From VRUE01 sp963703335 (GTDB lineage Bacteria; Actinomycetota; Thermoleophilia; Solirubrobacterales; 70-9), in the NCBI GenBank assembly GCA_963703335.1, contig OY969812.1, positions 2,046,001-2,110,000 of the forward strand: a DNA stretch of 64,000 nt, written 5' to 3'. Shown piece by piece: positions 15,548 to 24,500 of the stretch (position 1 is the first letter of the stretch; every line of letters starts with the position of its first letter). A program made the position numbers and the translations under genes. The notes beneath the pieces are model-generated. The model was not told the origin of the DNA, did not search any database, and saw only the letters and a program-made list of their open reading frames with translations.

Positions 15548-16407
15548 CGCCCGCGTACCGCGGTGATCGCCAGGCTCGTCGCCAGCTTCGCCCCGATGCC
15601 GGCGTAGACAGCCGCGTTGACGAGCGGGTTGCGCTCGGCGGCGTCGAAGCGGCGGTAGAAGCGGCCCATACCGCGGTGGAAGGCGATCTCCTGTTTGGGC
15701 GCGCGGCGCTTGCCGCTGGAGCCGCCCTTGACGTGCAGCGCCACGGCAGCTGGCTCGTAGAAGACCTTCCATCCCGTTTGCCAAAAGCGCCGGCACCAAT
15801 CGAGGTCCTCCATGTATAGCCAGTAGCCCTCGTCGAGCAGGCCGACCTCGCGCACTGCCTCGGCACGGCAGAGCATGAAGGCGCCGTTGACGGCGTCGAC
15901 CTCTCCGGCCTCGTCATCGCCAAGGTGCGTCGCGCGATATTGGCTCAGCGAGGCTCCGGCACCGTCGTCGCGACCGATCCCGGTGAAGTGGGCGAGGGCG
16001 CTGAGCGGGGTGGGAAAGGAGCGCTTGCAGGCGTGATCCAGCTCGCCGGACTCGGTCACCAGCTTGCAGCCGACCATGCCGATCCGCTCGTCGGAGTACA
16101 GCCGCGCCAGCGAGGCGTCCAGCGTCCCCTCGTAGACCTCGGTGTCGGGGTTGAGCAAGAGCACCGCGGCGGCCTCGTCCTCGCGTAGGACGACGTTGTT
16201 GGCCGCCGAGAAGCCGATGTTCTCGCGGCGGATCAGTCGCACCGCCGGAAACTCCCGCTCGACCATGTCGGGGGTCGAGTCCGTGCTGCCGCTGTCGACC
16301 ACGGTCACCCGCATCGTTCCCTGGGCGGGGTGCTCCCGGAGCGAGCGCAGACAGCGCCGCAGCAGCTCTTCAGCGCCGTGGCTGACGATCACTACCTCGA
16401 GGTCCAA
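15544..16407 (-). CDS. Glycosyltransferase family 2, rhamnosyltransferase-like
   Basis: I choose the TTG at 16407, one base after the stop of the phosphotransferase gene and with AAGGGG upstream; the open frame to 16524 is read-through. The protein then begins LDLEVVIVSHGAEELLRRC and is 287 residues long. It shows VVDSGSTDSTPDM, LLLNPDTEVYEGTL with the DxE/DxD site, NGAFMLCRAEAVREVGLLDEG, and YMEDLDWCRRFW, the WbbL-type block. It probably transfers the second sugar after the initiating phosphotransferase. Last gene of the rightmost polysaccharide operon. Confidence 0.87.
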   Translation of the reverse strand: MDLEVVIVSHGAEELLRRCLRSLREHPAQGTMRVTVVDSGSTDSTPDMVEREFPAVRLIRRENIGFSAANNVVLREDEAAAVLLLNPDTEVYEGTLDASLARLYSDERIGMVGCKLVTESGELDHACKRSFPTPLSALAHFTGIGRDDGAGASLSQYRATHLGDDEAGEVDAVNGAFMLCRAEAVREVGLLDEGYWLYMEDLDWCRRFWQTGWKVFYEPAAVALHVKGGSSGKRRAPKQEIAFHRGMGRFYRRFDAAERNPLVNAAVYAGIGAKLATSLAITAVRGR

Positions 16408-16408
16408 G

Positions 16409-17899
16409 CTAGTAGGCCCCTTCGCCGCGAACGATCGCTCGTGGCGTGCGCAGCAGGATCGCCAGGTCGCCGGCGATCGAGAGGTTGTCGAGGTAGTCCC
16501 GCTCCATCGCCAATCGCTCCTCAAAAGTGAGATCGCCGCGGCCGTAGACCTGCATCGGGCCGGTCAGGCCCGGCTTGATCGCGAGGCGGATGCGCTGGCG
16601 CTCGTCGTAGAGGGCGACCACGGCCTCCTCCTCGGGTCGCGGCCCGACCAGGGACATGTCGCCCTTGAGCACGTTGATCAGCTGCGGCAGCTCGTCGAGG
16701 CTCGTCCTCCGCAGGAACCGGCCGGCGCGGGTGATGCGCGGGTCGTCGACGATCTTGAAGGCGGGCTCGTCGAGCTTCTCCAGGTCAACCAGCTCCCCCA
16801 GCCGCTCCTCGGCGTCGGCGACCATGGTGCGGAACTTCAGCATCGTGAAAGGCACCCCGTCCTTGCCCGCTCGTTTCTGGCGGAAAAAGACCGGCATGCC
16901 GGAGTCGACCACGATGACGAGCGCGATCGCAGCCAGCAGCGGTGAGAGCAACGCCAGCATCAGGCCCGAGACGAGCACGTCCAGGCCGCGCTTCAGCGCC
17001 AGCGTCGAGCGCGGCGGGTCGGAGAAACGGAAGTCGAGCACCGGCAGCTCGGCCAGGCGGTTGAGCTCGATGCCTGGTCCCAGCAGTCCATAGTGCTTGG
17101 GGAGGAAGGTGAGCCCCAGGCCGGCCGCCTTGCACTCCTCGATCAAATGCTCCGCGTCGCGCTGTCCCATCTCCTGCTCGGCGACGACGACCCGCTCGAC
17201 GTTGTGTTCGCTCGCGACCCGCGAAATCTCCTCGACTGAGCCCAGACGGGGGAGCGAGGCCCGTCGGTCCTTGTCGCGCGGCTCCGAGAGGTAGCCGGCC
17301 AGGCGCAGGCGGGCCTCCGGGTGGGTGGCGATCCGTCGCGCCACCGCGTCTGCGAGGGTCGCTGGGCCGATCACGATGCCGATCGCGATGCCCGTCAGAC
17401 GCTGCCAGACGAAGCGCAGCACGGCGCGGGCGACGAAACAGGCCAGGAAGGCGCCCATCCCGACGATGATCGCGCTCTTTGCCGAAAGCGCTCCAACTGG
17501 GCTCAGCCAGAGCAAGCCGTCGAGGACGATCGTGCCGAGGGCGCTGGCGGAGACAAGCGAGGGCAGCTCGTCAAGGGTGCTGTGGCGAATTCGGCGATGG
17601 TCGTTGTCGTAGAGGCCGTGCAGCTTCAGCACCATCAGCCAGGCCGGTGTGAAGAGGACGGCCCAAAAGAGCTTGGCCACGTCCGTCGTCGAAGTGAGGG
17701 CGGTTGCGGCGCAGAGCGCGGCGAAGATCGCGACCCAGTCGCCGACGGCAAGCAGGCGACGCAGCATTGCGCCACGCCTGCGCGAGCCGCTTGGCCCGGT
17801 GAGTCCGAGCCGGTTCGCCATCTCGGTTGGGGCGCGTGGGGCGGGCTCAACAGCAGTCGTGGTACCGCTTCCCGTGCCCCCGGTCATCTCCGCACTCAT
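16409..17899 (-). CDS. Polyprenyl glycosylphosphotransferase (initiating sugar transferase)
   Basis: Start at the ATG at 17899, sharing one base with the stop of the ligase gene (TGATG); earlier in-frame ATGs exist. The 496-residue protein has four or five N-terminal helices, a CoA-binding-like middle region, then the bacterial sugar transferase domain: a re-entrant helix (VSGLMLALLSPLLAAIAL), VFFRQKRAGKDG, MLKFRTM, LRRTSLDELPQLINVLKGDM, SLVGPRPE and GLTGPMQVYGRGD. This is the WbaP/CpsE type, which puts the first sugar-phosphate on undecaprenyl phosphate. It defines the entry step of the pathway encoded here. Confidence 0.93.
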   Translation of the reverse strand: MSAEMTGGTGSGTTTAVEPAPRAPTEMANRLGLTGPSGSRRRGAMLRRLLAVGDWVAIFAALCAATALTSTTDVAKLFWAVLFTPAWLMVLKLHGLYDNDHRRIRHSTLDELPSLVSASALGTIVLDGLLWLSPVGALSAKSAIIVGMGAFLACFVARAVLRFVWQRLTGIAIGIVIGPATLADAVARRIATHPEARLRLAGYLSEPRDKDRRASLPRLGSVEEISRVASEHNVERVVVAEQEMGQRDAEHLIEECKAAGLGLTFLPKHYGLLGPGIELNRLAELPVLDFRFSDPPRSTLALKRGLDVLVSGLMLALLSPLLAAIALVIVVDSGMPVFFRQKRAGKDGVPFTMLKFRTMVADAEERLGELVDLEKLDEPAFKIVDDPRITRAGRFLRRTSLDELPQLINVLKGDMSLVGPRPEEEAVVALYDERQRIRLAIKPGLTGPMQVYGRGDLTFEERLAMERDYLDNLSIAGDLAILLRTPRAIVRGEGAY

Positions 17900-19917
17900 C
17901 AGCAGGTCCATTCCCCACGCAGGCATTCGGCCTGCGGATTGAGTTCCCGTGCACGCTCGAGGTCCGCCACCGCGGCTTCGTCTTCGCCGGCCTCGTGCTC
18001 AACCCGCGAGCGAAGGTAGTACCACTGCCAGTTGCGGTCCTCGCGGTCAATCGCATGACCGAAGTGGATCACCGCTGCGCCATAGTCCCCTTGGCGCTCA
18101 GCGAGTAGGCCGAGCTGGACGTAGGGCGATGCTGCCCAGGGCTCGATCGATCGAGCCGTCTCGGCGTCATCTACTGCCTTGCCGAAGTTTTCCTTGGCTG
18201 CCGCGGCTTGGCTGGAGTCGATCTCACGCTCGACCAGGAGCGGCCCGACCAGCGCAATCGCCGAGATCCAGGCCAGGACCACGGCGGTGACGGTCAGTCC
18301 GAAGCGGCGTCCCTCCACTTTCGAGTCCACCTCCCGACGTGGATCGGCGGCGATCTGGTTGCAGCGTGCGGCGACCACCACGCCGGCGGCAAGGAAGAAG
18401 ACCGCTCCGAGCCCCGCGATCTCCCAGAACCAGTCGAAGGCCGCACCCACCGCGAAGGCGAGCATCGCCGCCAGCAGGACCGCATAGCGGTCGCGCTGCG
18501 GCTCGGCCGCTGCCCGCCAGGCAGCAAACCCGCACCAGAGCAGCGTGCCGATCAGCCCGAGGACGAGCAAGCCCCCGACCACCCCCAGCTCCGCAAACGC
18601 CTCCAGATAGACCGAATGCGCGTCGTGAACAGGCAGTTCAATTTCGCGCAACTGCTCCCAAGAGAATTGGTAAGTGCCGGCTCCGTGGCCGAGAAGCGGC
18701 TTTTCGCCGAACGCTTCGCCCGCCACCTTGTAGAAGTCGTTGCGGCCCGCTCCGGAGGGGTCGATGAAGTGCTCCTTGGGGTCGCTGGGGAACTGGATGT
18801 CGGAGCTCGAGAACTGTTCCCGGGCACGCCCGCCGACGGCGACGGCAGCGGCGATCGCAAGCAGCGTGCCGGCGAGGGCTATTGCCTTCAAGGTTGTCGA
18901 GCTTCGCGAGATCTCCAACATCCGTCCGCTCAGTCGCCCCTCGCGCCGCTCCTCCCAGCGCAAAGCCGCAAAGAGCAGCAGCGAGAGCGCGATGCCCGCG
19001 AGCAGGATCAGCAGCACCGTTACGCCCTGGTCGATCGCGGCCTGGTTGGCGACGTTGTTGGCGAGACTGTGACGCGCCTGAACGGCAAGGACCGCCGGCA
19101 CGGCGCCGAGCACGCCGATGGCCAGAGTGGCCAGCAGCCAGAAACGATCCCGTGAGAGCGCGATCAAGCAACCCGAGGCGACGAGCAGCGAAAGCAGCCC
19201 ACCCCGGGAATAGGTGAAGTAAAGGGCCAGGAGCGAGATGGGGATTGCGGCAACGGAAAGCCATTGCAGCGCCGTCGAGGCAGCCCGCCGGCTGGTCCAG
19301 AGCAGGAGCGCCACGCCGATGCCGAACAATGCCCCGTTGGCGTTCCAGTAGCCGAGCGGATACTCGAGTCGCGGCCCACTGCCGAGCGCGCCTGCAATAT
19401 TGAATGCATGTGGCAGCAGGCGGCTGCCGAGGCCCATTACAGCGACGATTGCGACCGCAATTGCGAGACCTTCAGCGAAACGTTGGCGCCTTTCGTCGGT
19501 TTGGGCGATCAGGAACGCGGCAAGGAAGAACCCGAGGTAGACCGCCACGCGGTCCGCCTCAATCACGCTCAGCTCAACCGACCCCGACCAGAGGGATGAG
19601 ATTGCAGACAGAAGCGACAGACAGACGATCAGTCCGCCTGCCCAGTACAGCGGTCGTTCTGGCTTCACGGCCGAGCCCGCTCCAAAGACCAGCAGGACAA
19701 CCACGACCAGCCACACGGCGAGGCCCGCTATGTGACGGCCGCTCACATCGAAACCGCCGCCAGCCAGGGCCAGTCCGACGATCAGGGCGACTGGCGCAAG
19801 CAACGCCGCCGTTTGCTCTAACCTTGCGCGCGATGAACGTCGGGAAGCGCCATCCCCGGCCCCCAATTTCGGGCCGCCAAGTCGTTTGGTTGATGTCAGT
19901 GATTGCTCTGCTGGCAT
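17899..19917 (-). CDS. O-antigen ligase-like membrane protein with C-terminal TPRs
   Basis: A 672-residue protein with about 12 hydrophobic helices. The Wzy_C/WaaL-type loop contains RNDFYKVAGEAFGEKPLLGHGAGTY in pieces and VHDAHSVYLEAFAELGVVG, with the conserved histidine. After the last helix, about 110 residues form TPR-like helices (AAAKENFGKAVDDAETARSI, SPYVQLGLLAERQGDYGAA, WYYLRSRVEHEAGEDEAAV). The family joins finished glycans to an acceptor outside the membrane. The annotated ATG at 19917 overlaps the divergent gene start at 19833; a TTG at 19803 would remove the overlap but also a 38-residue cytoplasmic tail, so the start is uncertain. Confidence 0.85.
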   Translation of the reverse strand: MPAEQSLTSTKRLGGPKLGAGDGASRRSSRARLEQTAALLAPVALIVGLALAGGGFDVSGRHIAGLAVWLVVVVLLVFGAGSAVKPERPLYWAGGLIVCLSLLSAISSLWSGSVELSVIEADRVAVYLGFFLAAFLIAQTDERRQRFAEGLAIAVAIVAVMGLGSRLLPHAFNIAGALGSGPRLEYPLGYWNANGALFGIGVALLLWTSRRAASTALQWLSVAAIPISLLALYFTYSRGGLLSLLVASGCLIALSRDRFWLLATLAIGVLGAVPAVLAVQARHSLANNVANQAAIDQGVTVLLILLAGIALSLLLFAALRWEERREGRLSGRMLEISRSSTTLKAIALAGTLLAIAAAVAVGGRAREQFSSSDIQFPSDPKEHFIDPSGAGRNDFYKVAGEAFGEKPLLGHGAGTYQFSWEQLREIELPVHDAHSVYLEAFAELGVVGGLLVLGLIGTLLWCGFAAWRAAAEPQRDRYAVLLAAMLAFAVGAAFDWFWEIAGLGAVFFLAAGVVVAARCNQIAADPRREVDSKVEGRRFGLTVTAVVLAWISAIALVGPLLVEREIDSSQAAAAKENFGKAVDDAETARSIEPWAASPYVQLGLLAERQGDYGAAVIHFGHAIDREDRNWQWYYLRSRVEHEAGEDEAAVADLERARELNPQAECLRGEWTC

Positions 19918-20408
19918 TGGCTTGCTTTCCGGTGCTCGCTCATGCTGAAACCTCGAGCGGCGTCCAATACGACGACTCGCTTCCTAAGGTCGAAGGCGAA
20001 AACACTCCCACGCATCACAAACAAACCCCGGCGAAGGCCTCGAAGACCGATGACGGTGGGGGGACGGCACCATCCCACTCGGACGGCTCGAAAGAAACTG
20101 ATTCTGAAGAAGAAGGCGATTCATCTGCCAAGGGAGGAGCCGTGGGGGCGGGCCACGATGGTGGCACGGGGCAGGGTAGCCCAGACCACAGCGCCAACGG
20201 CGGGGCAAAAACTGCAACGCACCCCAATGGGCAGAGCGCTGCAGGGTCCCCAGCTTCTCAGTCAAGTGACGACGGAGGTTCCTCGCCGCTGGTCCCGATC
20301 CTGATTGCGATCGCCGTTCTGGCAGCGATCTCGGTTGCCGCGGTGATGTTCAGGCAGCGGCGCCAGCGCCGCGGACCGACGGCAACCGCCTCCCCCGAGG
20401 CAAACTGA
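19833..20408 (+). CDS. Secreted, low-complexity, C-terminally membrane-anchored protein of unknown function
   Basis: A 191-residue protein with an N-terminal KRH/R-rich n-region and the hydrophobic stretch MSVIALLALACFPVLAHA, a likely signal peptide cut after AHA. About 100 residues follow rich in Ser, Gly, Asp, Glu and Lys with no fold motif, then a single helix (LVPILIAIAVLAAISVAAVMF) and a basic tail RQRRQRR. This is surface-anchor architecture without an LPXTG sortase signal. It starts inside the 5' end of the divergent ligase gene and is followed 2 bases later by the glycoside hydrolase gene. Function unknown. Confidence 0.7.
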   Translation: MNVGKRHPRPPISGRQVVWLMSVIALLALACFPVLAHAETSSGVQYDDSLPKVEGENTPTHHKQTPAKASKTDDGGGTAPSHSDGSKETDSEEEGDSSAKGGAVGAGHDGGTGQGSPDHSANGGAKTATHPNGQSAAGSPASQSSDDGGSSPLVPILIAIAVLAAISVAAVMFRQRRQRRGPTATASPEAN

Positions 20409-20410
20409 CC

Positions 20411-21562
20411 ATGGTTCAGGAGCGGAAGCGCCCACTTGGGCAGGCGCGTGCCTGGATGGCCGCAATCGCGGTCTCCGTCGCAGGGCTGGCTGCACTCGCC
20501 CCCTCTGCGGGCGCGGTTCCCGGCGACTTCTGGGGCGTATCGCCCCAGGCGATCCCGAGCGTCGAACAGTTCCAGCGCCTGCGCAGCGGTGGCGTCGACA
20601 GCGTGCGGATCCCGATCTCCTGGGCATCGGTCCAGCCGGCCAGCGGCAGCGAAGCCAATTTCACCGCCCCCGACCAGTTCGTGGCGGGAGCAACGGCGGC
20701 AGGGATCAAGGTGCTGCCCTTTGTCTACGACGCCCCTTCCTGGGCAGTCAAGCGGACTGTTGTGCCCGGTTCGGGCGGCAATGTGAAGGCGGTGAAAACG
20801 CTGCCGGTCAAGACCGGTGCCCAACGCACGGCCTGGGCAAGCTTTCTCAAGCTTGTCGTTGCCCGTTACGGGCCCGGAGGTGCCTTCTGGGCGGCGAATC
20901 CAACCCTGCCCGAAAGCCCGGTCCGGACCTGGCAGGTCTGGAACGAGCAGAATTTCAAGTACTTCGTCGTTCGTCCGAGTCCGTCCGACTACGGCAAGCT
21001 GGTCAATATCTCCTATGCGGCGATTAAGGGTGTCGACCGGGGCGCCAAGCTGATCCTCGGTGGAATGTTTGCCCAGCCCAATGAGGCGAGGCTAAAAGTC
21101 AAGCCACCTCAGGCCTACTACGCCGCTGATTTCCTCGATCAGCTGTACCGCACGACGCCGGGGATCAAGAAGAAGTTTGTCGGTGTCGCCCTGCACCCCT
21201 ACACGACCGAATACCAGCGGCTCACTCCCGACATCGAAGAATTCCGCGCGATTCTGAAGGCAAACCACGATGCCGGCAAGGGCCTTTGGATCACGGAGAT
21301 CGGCTGGAGCTCGCAGCCGCGAGCGGGTCACGACGGTTTCGCCAAAGGTCCGAAAGGCCAGGTCACCCAGCTCAAAGGCGCCTTCAACCTCTTCGTGCGC
21401 AACCAGGTCAAATGGCATTTGAAGCAGATTTATTGGTTCTCGGTGGACGATCAGCCCGGGATCTGCAACTTCTGCGACGGCACGGGCCTCTTCGGCGAAG
21501 GGTTCGCCCCGAAGAAGTCCTGGTTCGCCTACGTCAAGTTCGCCGGCGGCAATCCCGGCTGA
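20411..21562 (+). CDS. Secreted clan GH-A glycoside hydrolase (GH39/GH5-like)
   Basis: A 383-residue exported protein with an Arg-rich n-region and a hydrophobic segment ending LAPSAGA at about residue 35. A (beta/alpha)8 barrel is indicated by the GH-A pair: WNEQN with acid/base E179 and TEIGW with nucleophile E296, plus VALHPYTTEYQR between them. PslG of Pseudomonas, a GH39 enzyme, works in a comparable exopolysaccharide locus by trimming polymer. By analogy this enzyme may cut the polysaccharide made by neighbouring genes, but substrate and exact family cannot be fixed by eye. It directly follows the anchored secreted protein. Confidence 0.83.
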   Translation: MVQERKRPLGQARAWMAAIAVSVAGLAALAPSAGAVPGDFWGVSPQAIPSVEQFQRLRSGGVDSVRIPISWASVQPASGSEANFTAPDQFVAGATAAGIKVLPFVYDAPSWAVKRTVVPGSGGNVKAVKTLPVKTGAQRTAWASFLKLVVARYGPGGAFWAANPTLPESPVRTWQVWNEQNFKYFVVRPSPSDYGKLVNISYAAIKGVDRGAKLILGGMFAQPNEARLKVKPPQAYYAADFLDQLYRTTPGIKKKFVGVALHPYTTEYQRLTPDIEEFRAILKANHDAGKGLWITEIGWSSQPRAGHDGFAKGPKGQVTQLKGAFNLFVRNQVKWHLKQIYWFSVDDQPGICNFCDGTGLFGEGFAPKKSWFAYVKFAGGNPG

Positions 21563-21579
21563 CGCGTAAGATCGGTGGG

Positions 21580-24500
21580 TTGGCCGCCGATGCGAAAACA
21601 AGTGCGGGATCTGACCCGCTGGCGCCGTTCAGCCCCGCCGTCAGGCGTTGGTTCGAAGCGTCATTCGAGGGCCCAACGCCGGCACAGGTTGGTGGCTGGG
21701 AGGCGATCTCCAGCGGTGCCAACGCGCTGATCTGTGCCCCCACCGGCTCCGGCAAGACGCTTGCAAGCTTCCTTTGGGGTATCGACAAGCTCTCCCGTGA
21801 GGCCGATCTTGGCAACGGCGTTCGCCTCGTCTACGTTTCGCCGCTGAAGGCTCTCTCCTACGACATCGAGCGCAATTTGCGCGCGCCGCTGCGCGGCATC
21901 GGCGCCGACATCTCGGTCGGGCTTCGCACTGGCGACACTCCCCAGAAAGAGCGGCGGGCGATGCAAAAAAAACCGCCCGACATCCTGATCACGACCCCCG
22001 AGTCCCTCTACCTGATGCTCTCCTCCGGGGTCCGCGAGATCTTTGGTACGACCGAGGCGGTGATTGTCGATGAGATTCACGCGGTGGCCCAGAGCAAGCG
22101 AGGGTCTCATCTGGCGCTGACTTTGGAGCGGTTGGAGTATCTCGTTAGGGACCAGGGGGATCGGCCCGCGGGTCCTGTCGCCGCAGGGGACCCACCGCCC
22201 CTTCCGGTCGCTAAAGCGTCCTCAGGGGCGGTCCCCCCTGCGACGCCACCCGCGGGAGATGCGCCTGGTCTTCAGCGGATAGGCCTGTCCGCCACGCAGC
22301 GCCCGCTTGAGCGAATAGCTCAGTTCCTGGTGGGCCCGAAGCGCGAGTGCAAGATCGTCGACGCCGGTGTTGCCAAGGAGCTTGACCTGGAGATCGTCGT
22401 CCCGGTTGAGGACATGGCCGAACCCGGAGCTCCAGCTTTCCCAAGCGAGGACGGCCACCCGCCTGATGGTGAGCCCCTCGTCCACGTCCGCTCAATCTGG
22501 CCCGCTATCTACCCCGAGCTCCTGAAGCTGGTCCGCGAACACACGTCAACCATCATCTTCGTCAACAACCGTCGTGCCTCCGAGCGCCTGGCAAAGCGCT
22601 TGAACGAGCTGCACGCTGACCAACCCGAGCAGGAGCTCCCGGCCACAGAGCAGCTCGGCAATGCGGCTCCTCCCGCGGGTGGCGCTGTAGGGGGGCCCGC
22701 CCCCGAGGACGCTTTAGCGACCGGAGGGGGTGGGGGGTCCCCTGCAGTGACAGGACCCGCCGGCCCAGAAGCCATTGAGGAGATCGCCCGCGCCCATCAC
22801 GGCTCCCTGAGTCATGAGGAGCGCACTGTCGTCGAGGAGTTGCTGAAGTCTGGCCAGCTGCCCTGCCTGGTCGCGACGTCGTCCCTGGAGCTGGGCATCG
22901 ACATGGGAGCGGTGGACCTCGTGATCCAGGTCGAGTCGCCGAAGTCGGTGAGTCGCGGGTTGCAGCGGGTCGGTCGCGCGGGTCATTCCCTGGGCGAGGT
23001 TTCCCGGGGGCGGATATTCCCCAAGTTCCGCGCCGACCTGCTCGAGTGCGCGGTCGTCGCCAAGCGCATGCGCGAAGGGGCGATCGAGGAGACGGTGATC
23101 CCGCAGAACCCGCTCGATGTGCTCGCCCAGCAGCTCGTCGCGATGGCGGCCCTCGACGAGTGGGAGATCGACGAGGTCGAGCACCTCGTCACCGCCTCAC
23201 AGCCCTTCCACGAGCTCTCCCGTGAGCAGTTGGAGAACGTCCTCGACATGCTCGACGGCCGCTATCCCTCCGACCGCTTCGCCGAGCTGCGACCCCGCAT
23301 CGTCTGGGACCGCACCGCCGGCACCATGCACGGCCGCAAAGGCGCTCGCTCATTGGTCGTCACCAACGCCGGCACGATTCCCGACCGCGGTCTCTACGGC
23401 GTCCACCTGCCCGACGGGCGGCGTGTCGGTGAGCTCGACGAGGAGATGGTCTACGAGGCCCGCCCGGGCCAGACCTTTCTGCTCGGCGCGACCACCTGGC
23501 GGATCGAGGAGATCACCCGCGACCGCGTCATCGTTACTCCCGCCCCCGGTGTGCCAGGTGCTGTTCCCTTCTGGAAGGGCGACGGGATCGGCCGCCCCGC
23601 CGAGCTGGGCCGCGCGATCGGTGCCTTTGCCCGCGAGGCGGTCTCACGCGAGCCGAAGGAGCTGGCAGCGGAGTACGACCTCGACCGCCGGGCTGCCGAG
23701 AACCTGGTCGCCTACCTGCGCGAGCAGCAGGCCGCGACCCGGGTGGTCCCTTCCGATGAGACGATCGTGGTCGAGCGCTTCCGCGACGAGATCGGTGACT
23801 GGCGCCTCTGCATCCTCTCGCCCTACGGCGGCCGCGTCCACGCTGCCTGGGGCCTGGCGCTTGCGGCCAAGATCCGCGCCGAGCGCGACCTCGAGGCCGA
23901 CGCGATCTGGTCCGACGACGGCATCGTCATCCACCTTCCCGACGCCGACGAGCCACCACCCGCGGACCTGGTCTTGATCGAGCCCGACGAGGTCGAGGAC
24001 CTCATCGTCGGCGAGCTCTCCGGCTCGGCTCTCTTCGGCTCCCACTTCCGCGAGAACGCCGCCCGCTCGCTGCTCATTCCCCGCGCCTACCCCGGCAAGC
24101 GCACGCCGCTCTGGCAGCAGCGACTCAAGGCCCAGAGCCTGCTCGAGGTAGCCCGTGACTTCCCCCGCTTCCCCGTCGTGCTGGAGACATACCGCGAGGT
24201 CCTGCGCGATGTGCTCGACCTGCCTTCGCTCGGGGAGCTGCTGCGCGATCTGCACTCGCGCAAGCTCAGCCTGGTCGAGGTCGAGACGCCCACCGCCTCG
24301 CCCTTTGCCTCCTCGCTGCTCTTCGACTACGTCGCGACCTACATGTATGAGGGGGACACGCCCAACGCCGAGCGACGCGCAGCCGCGCTGGCCCTCGATC
24401 GCGACCTGCTGCGCGAGCTTCTCGGCCAAGAGGAGCTGCGCGAGCTGATCGATCCCGAGGCGCTGGAAGAGGTCGAGGCTCAGCTCCAGCACCGCACCGA

